Made by a program: the position numbers and the translations under genes. Positions 17,991 to 26,460 of a stretch of 35,330 nucleotides of DNA are shown in pieces. This DNA is from Clostridium sp. GTDB taxonomy: Bacteria; Bacillota; Clostridia; Clostridiales; Clostridiaceae. The stretch covers positions 1-35,330 of the forward strand of contig NZ_JAJFUC010000046.1 in assembly GCF_021372645.1 (NCBI RefSeq), given 5' to 3'. The first letter of the stretch is position 1. The number at the start of each line of letters is the position of its first letter. Below the pieces are notes generated by a model. The model saw only the letters and a program-made list of their open reading frames with translations, did not search any database and had not been told where the DNA came from.

Positions 17991-17994
17991 CTTC

Positions 17995-19200
17995 TTAAAC
18001 ACCATTATTTAATTCATTAAAATAGTATAATTTAACTGCAATATCAAATTTATCAATATTAACCTTATACTCATACTCCTCTCTTTTCTTAGCCTTTTCA
18101 TGTAAGTTCAAAATATTATTGGATGTTAATTCTTCAAAGAAATTATAAATTGCATCTGTTATATCCGGAAATTCTTTTTTTACTAATGTAGATGTATAAC
18201 TTAAATCTTTATTTACATTCATATTAGAATATTTTCTAATCCAAGCTACAACCTTACAAATCTCAATTATCTTTTTATAACGATTATTAATAAATTTATC
18301 CCATATTATTAATTTCCAAAAAAATTTATGCTCTTCAAATGCCATTTCACCATCTATTGAATTGGTTAACAACTTAGGAATATTACTAATATCTATATTG
18401 TACTTACCCTTCAACTCTATCCATTCTGGGTTATTTAATAATTTATTATAATATATTTTTTCAAATTCTACTTTCTTTAACATCAATTTTTCTATTCTTC
18501 GATTTTTAAGCACCTGTTGTTTTTCTAAGTATTCTTTATATTGTTTTTCTTTTAATTCTTTTCTTTCTTTTATTTCAAGTTTTTTCTGTTCTGCCAGTTT
18601 ACTATATATCCATTTTTTATTATCAACAGAATTTATTACTTTTTCTATTAATTCTTTTTTATTTAAAATTAAGCTACTATCATCAATATTTAAACTTATT
18701 TCTAATGTAGATAAGCCACTATGAATAATTTTTTTCTTTTTTTCCTCGTCTACTTCATGTGTTACTGCAATTTCTATAGCTAATTTGTATTTGCCTTTAT
18801 GTGCAATAATATCTGGTTTGAAATCATTTACATACTCTTCAACCTGTATCCTATCGAACTCTATTAAATTCTCTTTCATAAGAGAAATTTCTTTTACGTC
18901 AAATTCTCCATATCTATCTTCATAAGAATCATAGTAATTATATGATGGTACCCTTATTTTTTTATTTTCTACAATCACCTGTTTTGCAAATAAGTGTAAT
19001 GCCGTTTCAAGTCCTTTTCCGCAATCACTTCCTTTGTAGTGGGAAAAGTGCTTTTGATTTTGTTCACCTAATCTTGCAACTAAAATGCTTCCACAATAAG
19101 GACATACACAATTACAATTCAATCCATTCTCAATATTTTTAATTTCCTCTATATGTATTAGTTTTTCTCCTCTTTTTCCAAATGGCAATTTAATCTTCAA
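17995..19200 (-). CDS. CoiA-like nuclease with zinc-finger N-terminus
   Basis: 401 aa from a TTG at 19200, chosen because GGGGAGGA lies 5 nt before it; another TTG at 19215 overlaps that site. The N-terminus carries CPYCG and HFSH (about 35-60), typical of the CoiA zinc ribbon. A PD-(D/E)xK nuclease core follows: FKPDIIAHKGKYKLAIEIAVTHEV (about 130-155) with Asp and Glu metal ligands, then a lysine/glutamate-rich coiled coil at about 190-240. CoiA-like proteins are tied to competence, but many stand-alone versions sit in mobile DNA, as here. DNA processing or defence is likely; the substrate is unknown. Confidence 0.75.
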   Translation of the reverse strand: MKIKLPFGKRGEKLIHIEEIKNIENGLNCNCVCPYCGSILVARLGEQNQKHFSHYKGSDCGKGLETALHLFAKQVIVENKKIRVPSYNYYDSYEDRYGEFDVKEISLMKENLIEFDRIQVEEYVNDFKPDIIAHKGKYKLAIEIAVTHEVDEEKKKKIIHSGLSTLEISLNIDDSSLILNKKELIEKVINSVDNKKWIYSKLAEQKKLEIKERKELKEKQYKEYLEKQQVLKNRRIEKLMLKKVEFEKIYYNKLLNNPEWIELKGKYNIDISNIPKLLTNSIDGEMAFEEHKFFWKLIIWDKFINNRYKKIIEICKVVAWIRKYSNMNVNKDLSYTSTLVKKEFPDITDAIYNFFEELTSNNILNLHEKAKKREEYEYKVNIDKFDIAVKLYYFNELNNGV

Positions 19201-19345
19201 TTTATTCCTCCCCAAATAGAATTAAATTAAATATATTATTTTAATTTAATATTACTCGAAACCATTATATGTATTTTAACAAGTATATTTATACAATTTG
19301 AGTTTCTTCTAAATCCTTAAGTTTTAATTTAAGATATAAAATAAA

Positions 19346-19366
19346 AGCCGTGATTTTGCTACAGCT
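19346..19366 (-). terminator. Probable terminator of the winged-helix gene
   Basis: Short stem (AGCTGT/ACGGCT, one G-U pair) followed on the minus strand by TTTATTTTA. It lies about 90 bp after the stop of the 143-aa gene. A weak stem, so only moderately sure. Confidence 0.5.
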
Positions 19367-19454
19367 AAATTATTTTATAAAAATACTATTATTTTTACTT
19401 ACTATAAGTTTCATTACAATATTCACTTAAATTTATTCTCTTTCAAATAATTAA

Positions 19455-19886
19455 TCATTTATTAGAATCAGTTAATAAAATTTGTGCATATCCTCTAACC
19501 ATTTTAATTTCATCACAAGTCATGTTTAGAATCTCAGCTTGCTCATCATCTCTTAACTTTATAATATTGTTATCTTTCATAATAGAAGTTATATACTTCA
19601 AAAACTTATTAAATGGTCCGTATTTTATAGTATCTGTATGGTTAACCTTATATACTCCTGCTTTTATTTTTTCAATGCATTTATCTGAACGTTCTAATCT
19701 TACTATGCATTTAGAGACCAACGTTTGACTAATTCCTAATGTATTTGCTATTTCCTTCTGAGAAATTCTACTCATATTGTCAATGTCTTTTTGAGAATCT
19801 ATAATGTCCAATATATCTTTATATTTTTTGAAATATTCCTCAAATATTTTTGTCATTTCATTTGAAATTCCTATTTTTTTAGCCAT
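19455..19886 (-). CDS. Winged-helix DNA-binding protein
   Basis: 143 aa, GAGGAGAT 9 nt before ATG. The helix-turn-helix at about 42-72 (SQKEIANTLGISQTLVSKCIVRLER) is followed by a short wing-like strand pair (KCIEKIKAGVYKVN). The remaining C-terminal part is helical. This fits a MarR-like or phage/plasmid regulator; the wording also resembles helix-turn-helix parts of plasmid replication or transposon control proteins. It may control the CoiA-like gene downstream or the cyclase/FRG genes upstream. No partner identified. Confidence 0.65.
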   Translation of the reverse strand: MAKKIGISNEMTKIFEEYFKKYKDILDIIDSQKDIDNMSRISQKEIANTLGISQTLVSKCIVRLERSDKCIEKIKAGVYKVNHTDTIKYGPFNKFLKYITSIMKDNNIIKLRDDEQAEILNMTCDEIKMVRGYAQILLTDSNK

Positions 19887-20029
19887 TTAAATATATCTCC
19901 TCAAAATTTTTCAATTACATAAATTAATAGCATTGAATTAAAAAACACTTTTAAAAGTCCAACACTAATAATAACTTTCATGTATTTCCCCATACTTCAT
20001 CACTCTCATTAACTTTTACTCTGCTTTAT

Positions 20030-20959
20030 CTATATACGTATTTCCTCATTAGGTTTTAATTTTGTTAAATCAATTACTTTTTCTATATTGTCATCATCGT
20101 CATAAATAGTTATTCTGGGATGTTGTGGTATAGCCTTTTGAAAATTTGTTTTCACAACCGTTGGATTATCTATATTTATTTTTAAGTTTGTATATTTTAC
20201 ACTGAAATTAAAATATTTAGCTAACCAAATATATTTATGTAAAACCTTTTTAGGACTATCATCTTTTGATGCAAGTTTTAGATTTTCTTCAATTAATTCT
20301 TTAAGTTCCATTAGATTTATTTCAGTAATTTCAGGAGACCATGTATTAAATGTACACATTCTTCCAATAAAGTCTACAAAATAGTAATCATTATCTTTTA
20401 AAAGAATTCCCATATTAACTAAACTTTCAAGTATTTCTTTTGTATTCAAAGCATCTTCTTGATATACTGTATCGATTATTATTCTTGGATAGATGGCATT
20501 TTTGCTTTCAGATGTATAAGCATTAACTAAAGCTTTAGAAAACATTATTTTCGAACTTCGATAATGGTTTCCTATTGAAATCGAGCCACGAAAAATAATA
20601 TCTGCATGCAATGATTGCATTTGTATTCCAGATAATATTAAACTTAATTGAAATAATTTATCATGAAGATAACAAATATATGGAGCTAATTCAAGTTGAG
20701 ACCGATTATAATCACCATAATCTAATGTTATTGGAGTAGTAATAATAATGCTATCTGAAAATATTTCGTAGTCAAATGGCCCCATATTACCATGACTTGA
20801 ATGCTCAATATATTCTGTTATTACATTTCCAATAATTTCTTCTAACTTTTTTATAATAGATATAGAATTATTTTTTTTTTCAGAATCATTCACCAAATTT
20901 TTGTAACCTAAAATATCAATAAATGCGCATAAATGTTTAGTATAACCTGTATCTTCCAT
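20030..20959 (-). CDS. Class III nucleotide cyclase-like protein
   Basis: 309 aa, AGGAGG 8 nt before ATG. It has the order of a class III cyclase domain: CAFIDILGYKN with Asp15 at the first metal position, EIFSDSIIIT with Asp69 at the second, then FRGSISIGNHY and MFSKALVNAYTSE, matching the R-G-I-x-x-G and N-x-A-x-R parts of cyclases. Both metal-binding Asp are present; whether ATP, GTP or a pyrimidine nucleotide is the substrate cannot be read. Cyclases of this general type supply the signal in Pycsar defence. It lies 90 bp behind the FRG-domain gene on the same strand, so the two probably form one transcript. Confidence 0.65.
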   Translation of the reverse strand: MEDTGYTKHLCAFIDILGYKNLVNDSEKKNNSISIIKKLEEIIGNVITEYIEHSSHGNMGPFDYEIFSDSIIITTPITLDYGDYNRSQLELAPYICYLHDKLFQLSLILSGIQMQSLHADIIFRGSISIGNHYRSSKIMFSKALVNAYTSESKNAIYPRIIIDTVYQEDALNTKEILESLVNMGILLKDNDYYFVDFIGRMCTFNTWSPEITEINLMELKELIEENLKLASKDDSPKKVLHKYIWLAKYFNFSVKYTNLKINIDNPTVVKTNFQKAIPQHPRITIYDDDDNIEKVIDLTKLKPNEEIRI

Positions 20960-21048
20960 ATAATTTCCTCCTAAAATAGAATATCTATATTTCCATGAAG
21001 TTCTTCAATTCCATAATAATATCCTCTTATTTAAAGTTCTAAATCTTA

Positions 21049-22065
21049 TTACTTATTATTAAATATTTTTAATTCATCTTCATTAATTTCTTCTGATAAA
21101 CTATTTAGGTCTTGATAAACAAAATACTTATTGATTCCACATTCTTTTAGTTCATTTCTTATAACTTCAACGCTATTATATGGTATATAAATTTTATGTA
21201 TATCAGATTCAAACATTGTATAAAAATCTAATGGGGCACAATAATATCCATGTAATGTAAAACAACCTGATTGATTTCTTATTCTTTTATCTGTTTCATT
21301 ACAATTTATACAAATAGGTACATCACTAATTGCATTATCACTTATGGTCTTTAAAATAACATTGTAATTCTCAGAATTAGCATTTATAAAATACTCCATA
21401 TCATTTGCTACTTTTTCATCTCCAACATATATAGGCGAATCAACATGGAATGCATTTTTATTTAGTATATTGGGACTCATAACATATACTGCGGCCGCAT
21501 TTCTGGCATTATCTCTATATCTTAGTTTATCTTCGTTTATCTCATCAATATCATATTGCCTATGATGTTTCAAATCATATAAGTCTTCATTACTAATGTT
21601 CTTAAGTTCATCTAATGATAAATCATTTTCTTTAATTATTTCTATCAAATCCTTAGCACTGATTTTTTCTAATGTTTTTTTCACTGGTAGTGAAAAATAT
21701 AATCCAATTAAAGCATTTGTTGTCCAATCTAAAAGCTTTGTTGCTAATCCATAATGCTGTGCTATTATTAACCATTCTATTTCAGTTGAAGGCGTATTAT
21801 CTAAATTATTTATAGCTTTTCTTTTAAAATCTCGTAACAATCTACTCAGGTCAGGTATTTCTACATCTTCATCCTTTCTCATATACTGGATTCTGTTTTT
21901 TTGTTTTATATTTCTTAATCCACTTGGTGATAAATCATAATTACAATCTTCCTGTCCTCTAAACCAAACTTCATATCTTGGATTTACTTCTTTTATTTTC
22001 TTTGTTATCTGTTTTATTACACTTATGTACTCACTTAAATTCCTTGCAATATATGCTTGTCCCAT
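21049..22065 (-). CDS. FRG-domain protein
   Basis: 338 aa, GAGAGGAG upstream of ATG. The FRG domain fills the first 140 residues: VWFRGQEDCNYDLSPSGLR (34-52) and IIAQHYGLATKLLDWTTNALIGLYFSL (about 104-130), both signature blocks. The remainder (about 140-338) has a conserved-looking GCFTLHGYY and is otherwise unknown. FRG domains are common in prophages and defence islands; their biochemical activity is not settled to my knowledge. As the first gene of a pair with a cyclase-like protein it could be the effector switched on by a cyclic nucleotide, but no known nucleotide-binding domain is visible. Confidence 0.75.
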   Translation of the reverse strand: MGQAYIARNLSEYISVIKQITKKIKEVNPRYEVWFRGQEDCNYDLSPSGLRNIKQKNRIQYMRKDEDVEIPDLSRLLRDFKRKAINNLDNTPSTEIEWLIIAQHYGLATKLLDWTTNALIGLYFSLPVKKTLEKISAKDLIEIIKENDLSLDELKNISNEDLYDLKHHRQYDIDEINEDKLRYRDNARNAAAVYVMSPNILNKNAFHVDSPIYVGDEKVANDMEYFINANSENYNVILKTISDNAISDVPICINCNETDKRIRNQSGCFTLHGYYCAPLDFYTMFESDIHKIYIPYNSVEVIRNELKECGINKYFVYQDLNSLSEEINEDELKIFNNK

Positions 22066-22261
22066 ATCAAGCTTAACTCCTCTCTAAACTTCATAAAAAT
22101 ATTCCATGATTAACTAAATTAAAATCTATACAAATTATAACAATAAATATAATTTTTTGCATCAATATTACTAAAATTTAATTTAATATTCACTTTAAAT
22201 CGCTGTTTTTTCTATAATTCATTTCATACCGTTATTTTAAAATTACATTTTTTATATATAA

Positions 22262-22297
22262 TTTAAGAGCTAAGGAAATTACTCCTTAACTCTCTAT
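22262..22297 (-). terminator. Possible terminator after the 243-aa gene
   Basis: About 11-bp stem with one G-U pair (AGAGTTAAGGA / TCCTTAGCTCT on the minus strand) about 45 bp beyond the stop. There is only a weak U run, so it may be a processing or attenuating hairpin. The rest of the 22066-22339 gap would hold the FRG promoter; no clear boxes seen. Confidence 0.45.
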
Positions 22298-22339
22298 TTT
22301 TCTTAGGCTACTCTTATTATTTTTTATTTTTCTTATTCC

Positions 22340-23062
22340 TTATTTGTATAACAAGTTTGTTTCAAACAAATTTCCTCCAGAACAATTTTTATACCTATCA
22401 TGCCATAATAACTCCGAATATATTCTATAATATTTTTCACCATATTCTTTAGTTCTTTCTATGGATTTTTTATATAAAATCTTTTGCAATCTATCATATT
22501 CATCAATTGAATCAATATCAGCTATTGTTGTTATAGATTTAGAATCTTCTTTCATTAGTTCTATTGGAGTAAAACACTTTTCAATTGTATGTTCATCCAA
22601 TGGAACAAATAAAAAAGGTATCAATTTTTTTCTGCAACAATTCAATTCTTTTGCCATAGATATAACATGTTCTAAAAACAAATCTATAGGAACTCTTATT
22701 CTATTATAGACTAATTTGTCATTCTTAATAGTTTTTTTTAATAACGCCTGAACTTCAGAGCATAAATTATCGGAAAACTTATTAAGTTCATCTAAATTAT
22801 TTATTTTCTTTATTGCACCAATAATCTTTGTTTTATTTTTTATTAAATAACCAACATAAATATTTTTAGCTCCATCTTCATTACAATCTATTCTATGAAA
22901 TCCTCTCCAAATACTTCTATCTATAGCTCTCATTGTCCATTCATCATCAAACTTGTCTTTGACAATACAGCCCTCTACAATTGAATCATAGTCATATAAT
23001 GGACTTGGATTTAAAAATACTTTTTGTGCCTTAGCCATAAATAATTTTTCAGAAATCCCCAT
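22340..23062 (-). CDS. Hypothetical protein, last gene of the LRAT/DUF1566 operon
   Basis: 240 aa from the ATG at 23062 (GGGAG about 10 nt upstream; a GTG at 23071 is the alternative). I do not recognise the family. It is a soluble mixed alpha/beta sequence rich in charged residues, with a CC pair near 140 and a YRIYSELLWHDRY block near the C-terminus. It begins 21-31 nt after the 693-aa gene, so it should be co-transcribed with the LRAT/DUF1566 genes and may belong to that system. Confidence 0.6.
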   Translation of the reverse strand: MGISEKLFMAKAQKVFLNPSPLYDYDSIVEGCIVKDKFDDEWTMRAIDRSIWRGFHRIDCNEDGAKNIYVGYLIKNKTKIIGAIKKINNLDELNKFSDNLCSEVQALLKKTIKNDKLVYNRIRVPIDLFLEHVISMAKELNCCRKKLIPFLFVPLDEHTIEKCFTPIELMKEDSKSITTIADIDSIDEYDRLQKILYKKSIERTKEYGEKYYRIYSELLWHDRYKNCSGGNLFETNLLYK

Positions 23063-23092
23063 TATTCCCACACTCCCACTTATAGAAGTTTA

Positions 23093-25174
23093 TTATTTCA
23101 TTAAATCTTTTCTCATCTTAAATATTAGTGAATTATATTCCTTTTCTCTCCTTGCAAGCTCTTCAGCATATGCCTTCGCATCAGAAATATAAACATCATA
23201 ATTTTTTCTTTTTAAGTCTGCGAATTGATTTAAAACATCTTTCGATATTTTATCTAAGTCCTTATCTTTTATAAAATCTAAAATCTCATCTATTTGTAAA
23301 TCTATAATATTATTTGCCCAGTTTAATAAGAAAAGCCTATCTTCTACATTATCAAGGCTAAATATAACCTCTTGTAATTGTTTTTGAAAATTTGTAGTTA
23401 TCTTATACAATTCACTTTCAGCTTCAAATTTTTCTTGTACTTCTCCTCCTGCTTGGAAAGCAAACTTTTGATATATCCCCTTTCTTTCTTCTAAATAAAA
23501 AACAGCAAATTTCTCTTTATATTCTTCTAATAAACCTATAAGATTTCCAATAACAGTTTGTTGTTGGTTCTCATTATATCCTTGTAATTTATTCGTAGTA
23601 ATTTTACCTTTTAATCCTTTTTCAATTAAAGGTAGAAATTGCTTTTCTATTATAAATCTACTTTTATTCCAATCAGCATACCAACCTTGCCATATATTTT
23701 CTTCAATACTATCCTCTTCACAAATATTTTTAAGTTCATCTTTTTTAGTAGTCTTAAACACTTTATAATCTTCTGTCCACTCATCCCAAAGCTTAACTGC
23801 ATTTGTTGCAAAATCCCTATTCTTTTCAAAATACTCAATCTTTATTAAAGCATTTTTTATTATATTAGAAGTATTTTCTGCAATGAATCTAAAGCTTGCT
23901 CTTTTTTCATCTTCAAGTTTTGCAAGTTCTTCAATTGCATTATCTCCATTATTAATTTCTTCAATTCTTTCCTCTATTTTTTCAGATTGCTTTTTAATTG
24001 CTAAAAGTTTGGAGCTTACACTATTCATTCCAAGTTCAAAATGCTTTTTAAAGAAAACTTGTCTACTCTTTAATAATTCATTTTCTTTATCTGTTAAATT
24101 AGGATTATTATCATATTTTTTAGATAACGTTAATCCAATAATATTGCAATCCCTAATAACATCACTCTTTTGCCCTTCATAATATCTCATTTTATCCATA
24201 AGTTCATCTGTCCAATTAATAACAGCTTCATAATATTTGATTATAGAATTATCAATTGCTTTAATATCATATTTTACAAGTAATATGTTGTAATCAAAAG
24301 TTGATGATAATAACACTTCTTGTTGTAAATCATTTATTTGTTCTTGTAATTCATTAAGTTTCTTCATTAATACTGGTTTTTCAAAATAAATCTTTTTATA
24401 CAGTTCTGTTATTTCATTATTATTAAATATAGGTTCTAAATTGTTATTTACAAATAAGTTTAAAGTAAATTGCAGACGTTCTACTTCTGTATACACATTA
24501 TTATCTGATGATACGTTACTTTCATATTCTTGATAAGTTATTTCTTCTGATGTAGGGAATAAAACCCCGTGGTCTGTTGTTTTAGGATAATCGTTATCAG
24601 TCCAGATATAATTTATTTTTTCATTGTAATTTAATATAACTCCACTATTTCCAAATATTTGTTTAGAGTTTCCAGTATATTCTGGAAAAGTTATGTCATC
24701 TATTAATGTACAAAACTGAAATTCATTAGGTATTTTCCAATTTTGATGACCATCCATTATTAAATTTTCAACTATTTCTTTAGCCTCATCAATTTTATAA
24801 GAACTTTCATTTTTTATAACTTTAAAATAGTTTGGATTTGCCCAAATAAGTCCAGTATTTCTGTCCATCAATACCTTAGGCTTATTCTTAAAGTAATACC
24901 ATCTTTGCTCTTTAATAGCTTCTAATATTCTATCAATGCCTTTACCTGATAAGTTTTTAATATCTTCATTAATTTTATTAAGCTGTTGTTCTATCTTACT
25001 AAGTTCTGCTGAAATATTGTTTTTCTTACTAATCAAATTGGATTTTCCCATATTAAGTTCAGTAATTTTTTTAGCATTATGTTCATTATCAATTCCTTCG
25101 CAATTTTCTTCAATTTCTCTTATCTTTGAAAGTATCTCATCTCTTTGAGTCAATAAATCCTTAACATTTTGCAT
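23093..25174 (-). CDS. Coiled-coil protein with DUF1566/Lcl-like domain (paralogue 1)
   Basis: 693 aa. An N-terminal coiled coil (1-85) precedes a block shared with the 602-aa neighbour: QRWYYFKNKPKVLMDRNTGLIWANP (about 90-115) and WKIPNEFQFCTLIDD (about 150-165). These resemble the DUF1566/Lcl domain pattern (D-x-x-TGLxW ... WRLPxxxEL). The rest (about 270-693) is helical, again parallel to the paralogue, including RKGIYQKFAFQAGGE and a near-identical C-terminal tail (REKEYNSLIFKMRKDLMK). No membrane segment. It follows the LRAT gene by 71 nt and precedes the 243-aa gene by about 30. DUF1566 has a C-type-lectin-like fold, so ligand recognition is a fair guess. Confidence 0.65.
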   Translation of the reverse strand: MQNVKDLLTQRDEILSKIREIEENCEGIDNEHNAKKITELNMGKSNLISKKNNISAELSKIEQQLNKINEDIKNLSGKGIDRILEAIKEQRWYYFKNKPKVLMDRNTGLIWANPNYFKVIKNESSYKIDEAKEIVENLIMDGHQNWKIPNEFQFCTLIDDITFPEYTGNSKQIFGNSGVILNYNEKINYIWTDNDYPKTTDHGVLFPTSEEITYQEYESNVSSDNNVYTEVERLQFTLNLFVNNNLEPIFNNNEITELYKKIYFEKPVLMKKLNELQEQINDLQQEVLLSSTFDYNILLVKYDIKAIDNSIIKYYEAVINWTDELMDKMRYYEGQKSDVIRDCNIIGLTLSKKYDNNPNLTDKENELLKSRQVFFKKHFELGMNSVSSKLLAIKKQSEKIEERIEEINNGDNAIEELAKLEDEKRASFRFIAENTSNIIKNALIKIEYFEKNRDFATNAVKLWDEWTEDYKVFKTTKKDELKNICEEDSIEENIWQGWYADWNKSRFIIEKQFLPLIEKGLKGKITTNKLQGYNENQQQTVIGNLIGLLEEYKEKFAVFYLEERKGIYQKFAFQAGGEVQEKFEAESELYKITTNFQKQLQEVIFSLDNVEDRLFLLNWANNIIDLQIDEILDFIKDKDLDKISKDVLNQFADLKRKNYDVYISDAKAYAEELARREKEYNSLIFKMRKDLMK

Positions 25175-25245
25175 ATCCCTATTCCCCTTTAATTCACTTA
25201 TTAATCTGCTTTAAAGTTTAAATTTATCCCTTAGCTCTATTTTTT

Positions 25246-26454
25246 TTATTTCCCTTCACCTAACAACCTCTTATTAGAACTGCCTCCTAATTTTCTAATA
25301 TCATTTGTAGCTTCTAATTCTGCATTGTTTATATCATTTGAAAGCATTTTATCTATTAAATTATTTGTAATTAGAGCTGTTTGGTCAATCAGTTTTTCTT
25401 TAGAATTTAAGAAACTTTCTATTATTTTACTTTGTCTATCTGTCAATCCTTCTATTTGTTTATTAAAACTTTGAAGTTGTGAGTTCATATCATCTTCTAT
25501 TCTTTTAAAATACAATTTATGTGCCGGTGAACTTTCATCATATTGTTCTAATACTTCAAGTAACTTAGGAAGTTTTATTTCACTATATTCTTGATTGTCT
25601 TTAGTTATTTTGTCATTTAATTCTTTATAAAAGTTTTCTACCTGTCCTATTATTTGCAATGAGCCTTTTTCGATTATTTGCATTCTTTTTTCAGCAACCT
25701 CATTTAATTTATCTTGCATCCCAACAATTGTATTTGCAATATTATTAAATCCTCTTGCTTTTGCTTCTTCAAGAGCGACTTTGCAATAATATTCTTTTTC
25801 TAATACATCTATTTGTGCATTGGTCATTAAATCAATTCTTTCTTTTTCCATATTTGCAAGTCTAATTTTTGTCTCTGATTCTATTTCTGCAATTCTCACT
25901 TTATCTGGCTCATATGTAGTATTAGTATTGCTTGTACTTCTACTTCCTCCACTACTGTTCCCTTTAAACAATCCACCTATCCAACTAAATAATCCCATAA
26001 ATTTATTCCTCCATAAAATTAAATTAAATACTTTTTCAACTTGTCCACTTCTAAATCTTCCTAATGTACATACATTGGCAAAATGCTCACAGTTATTAAA
26101 CACTAAATTATATCCTTTATCCCCTAAGCATGCTCTTGCATAAGCTACAATATGTTCTACTGGATATAAATCTTGTAATTCATCATCTGTATACTCTTTA
26201 ACTTCAAGCTCTCCATCTTTTAAAAAATAGCTTATATCCGTTTTAATTACTTCTGGCTTTGACCAATCTAAAACACTATCTTCTTCGCTACCAGTAAAAT
26301 GTATTACTTCATCATTACTTATGTAAACTCCATGATGTGTGTATAATCCTCTATCTACTTTTATATGTTCACCTTTACTTGGTTTCTTTCTAACCCATAT
26401 TTCCTGTTCTTCATCTGGAACATCAAAAATTACTGGTCCTCTAATTATCTCCAT
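25246..26454 (-). CDS. LRAT-domain (NlpC/P60-like) protein fused to a coiled coil
   Basis: 402 aa. The LRAT domain occupies 1-150: YTHHGVYI with His40, DEVIHFTG with His52 and NNCEHFANVC with Cys122, which match the His-His-Cys catalytic residues of LRAT/HRASLS acyltransferases and thiol hydrolases. Residues 153-402 are a long alpha-helical, coiled-coil region. A second, well-placed ribosome binding site inside the gene points to separate production of the helical part from Met153. It lies between two paralogous DUF1566-like genes (6-nt gap upstream, 71 nt downstream). Possible actions are lipid acyl transfer or hydrolysis at the membrane; this is inference. Confidence 0.75.
   Translation of the reverse strand: MEIIRGPVIFDVPDEEQEIWVRKKPSKGEHIKVDRGLYTHHGVYISNDEVIHFTGSEEDSVLDWSKPEVIKTDISYFLKDGELEVKEYTDDELQDLYPVEHIVAYARACLGDKGYNLVFNNCEHFANVCTLGRFRSGQVEKVFNLILWRNKFMGLFSWIGGLFKGNSSGGSRSTSNTNTTYEPDKVRIAEIESETKIRLANMEKERIDLMTNAQIDVLEKEYYCKVALEEAKARGFNNIANTIVGMQDKLNEVAEKRMQIIEKGSLQIIGQVENFYKELNDKITKDNQEYSEIKLPKLLEVLEQYDESSPAHKLYFKRIEDDMNSQLQSFNKQIEGLTDRQSKIIESFLNSKEKLIDQTALITNNLIDKMLSNDINNAELEATNDIRKLGGSSNKRLLGEGK
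25996..26012 (-). promoter_or_regulatory. Internal ribosome binding site and start inside the LRAT gene
   Basis: Minus strand GGAGGA stands 9 nt before an in-frame ATG (25998), which is codon 153, exactly at the border between the LRAT domain and the coiled-coil region. The product from here would begin MGLFSWIGGLF. It suggests either a dual product or a recent fusion of two genes by loss of a stop. Confidence 0.6.
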
Positions 26455-26460
26455 ATCAAA

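Noticed and set aside
17925-21497. Two GCGGCCGC octamers (near 17925 and 21491) in very AT-rich DNA
   Set aside because: Each sits in a coding-like stretch encoding Ala-Ala-Ala; two occurrences without shared flanks do not show a site.
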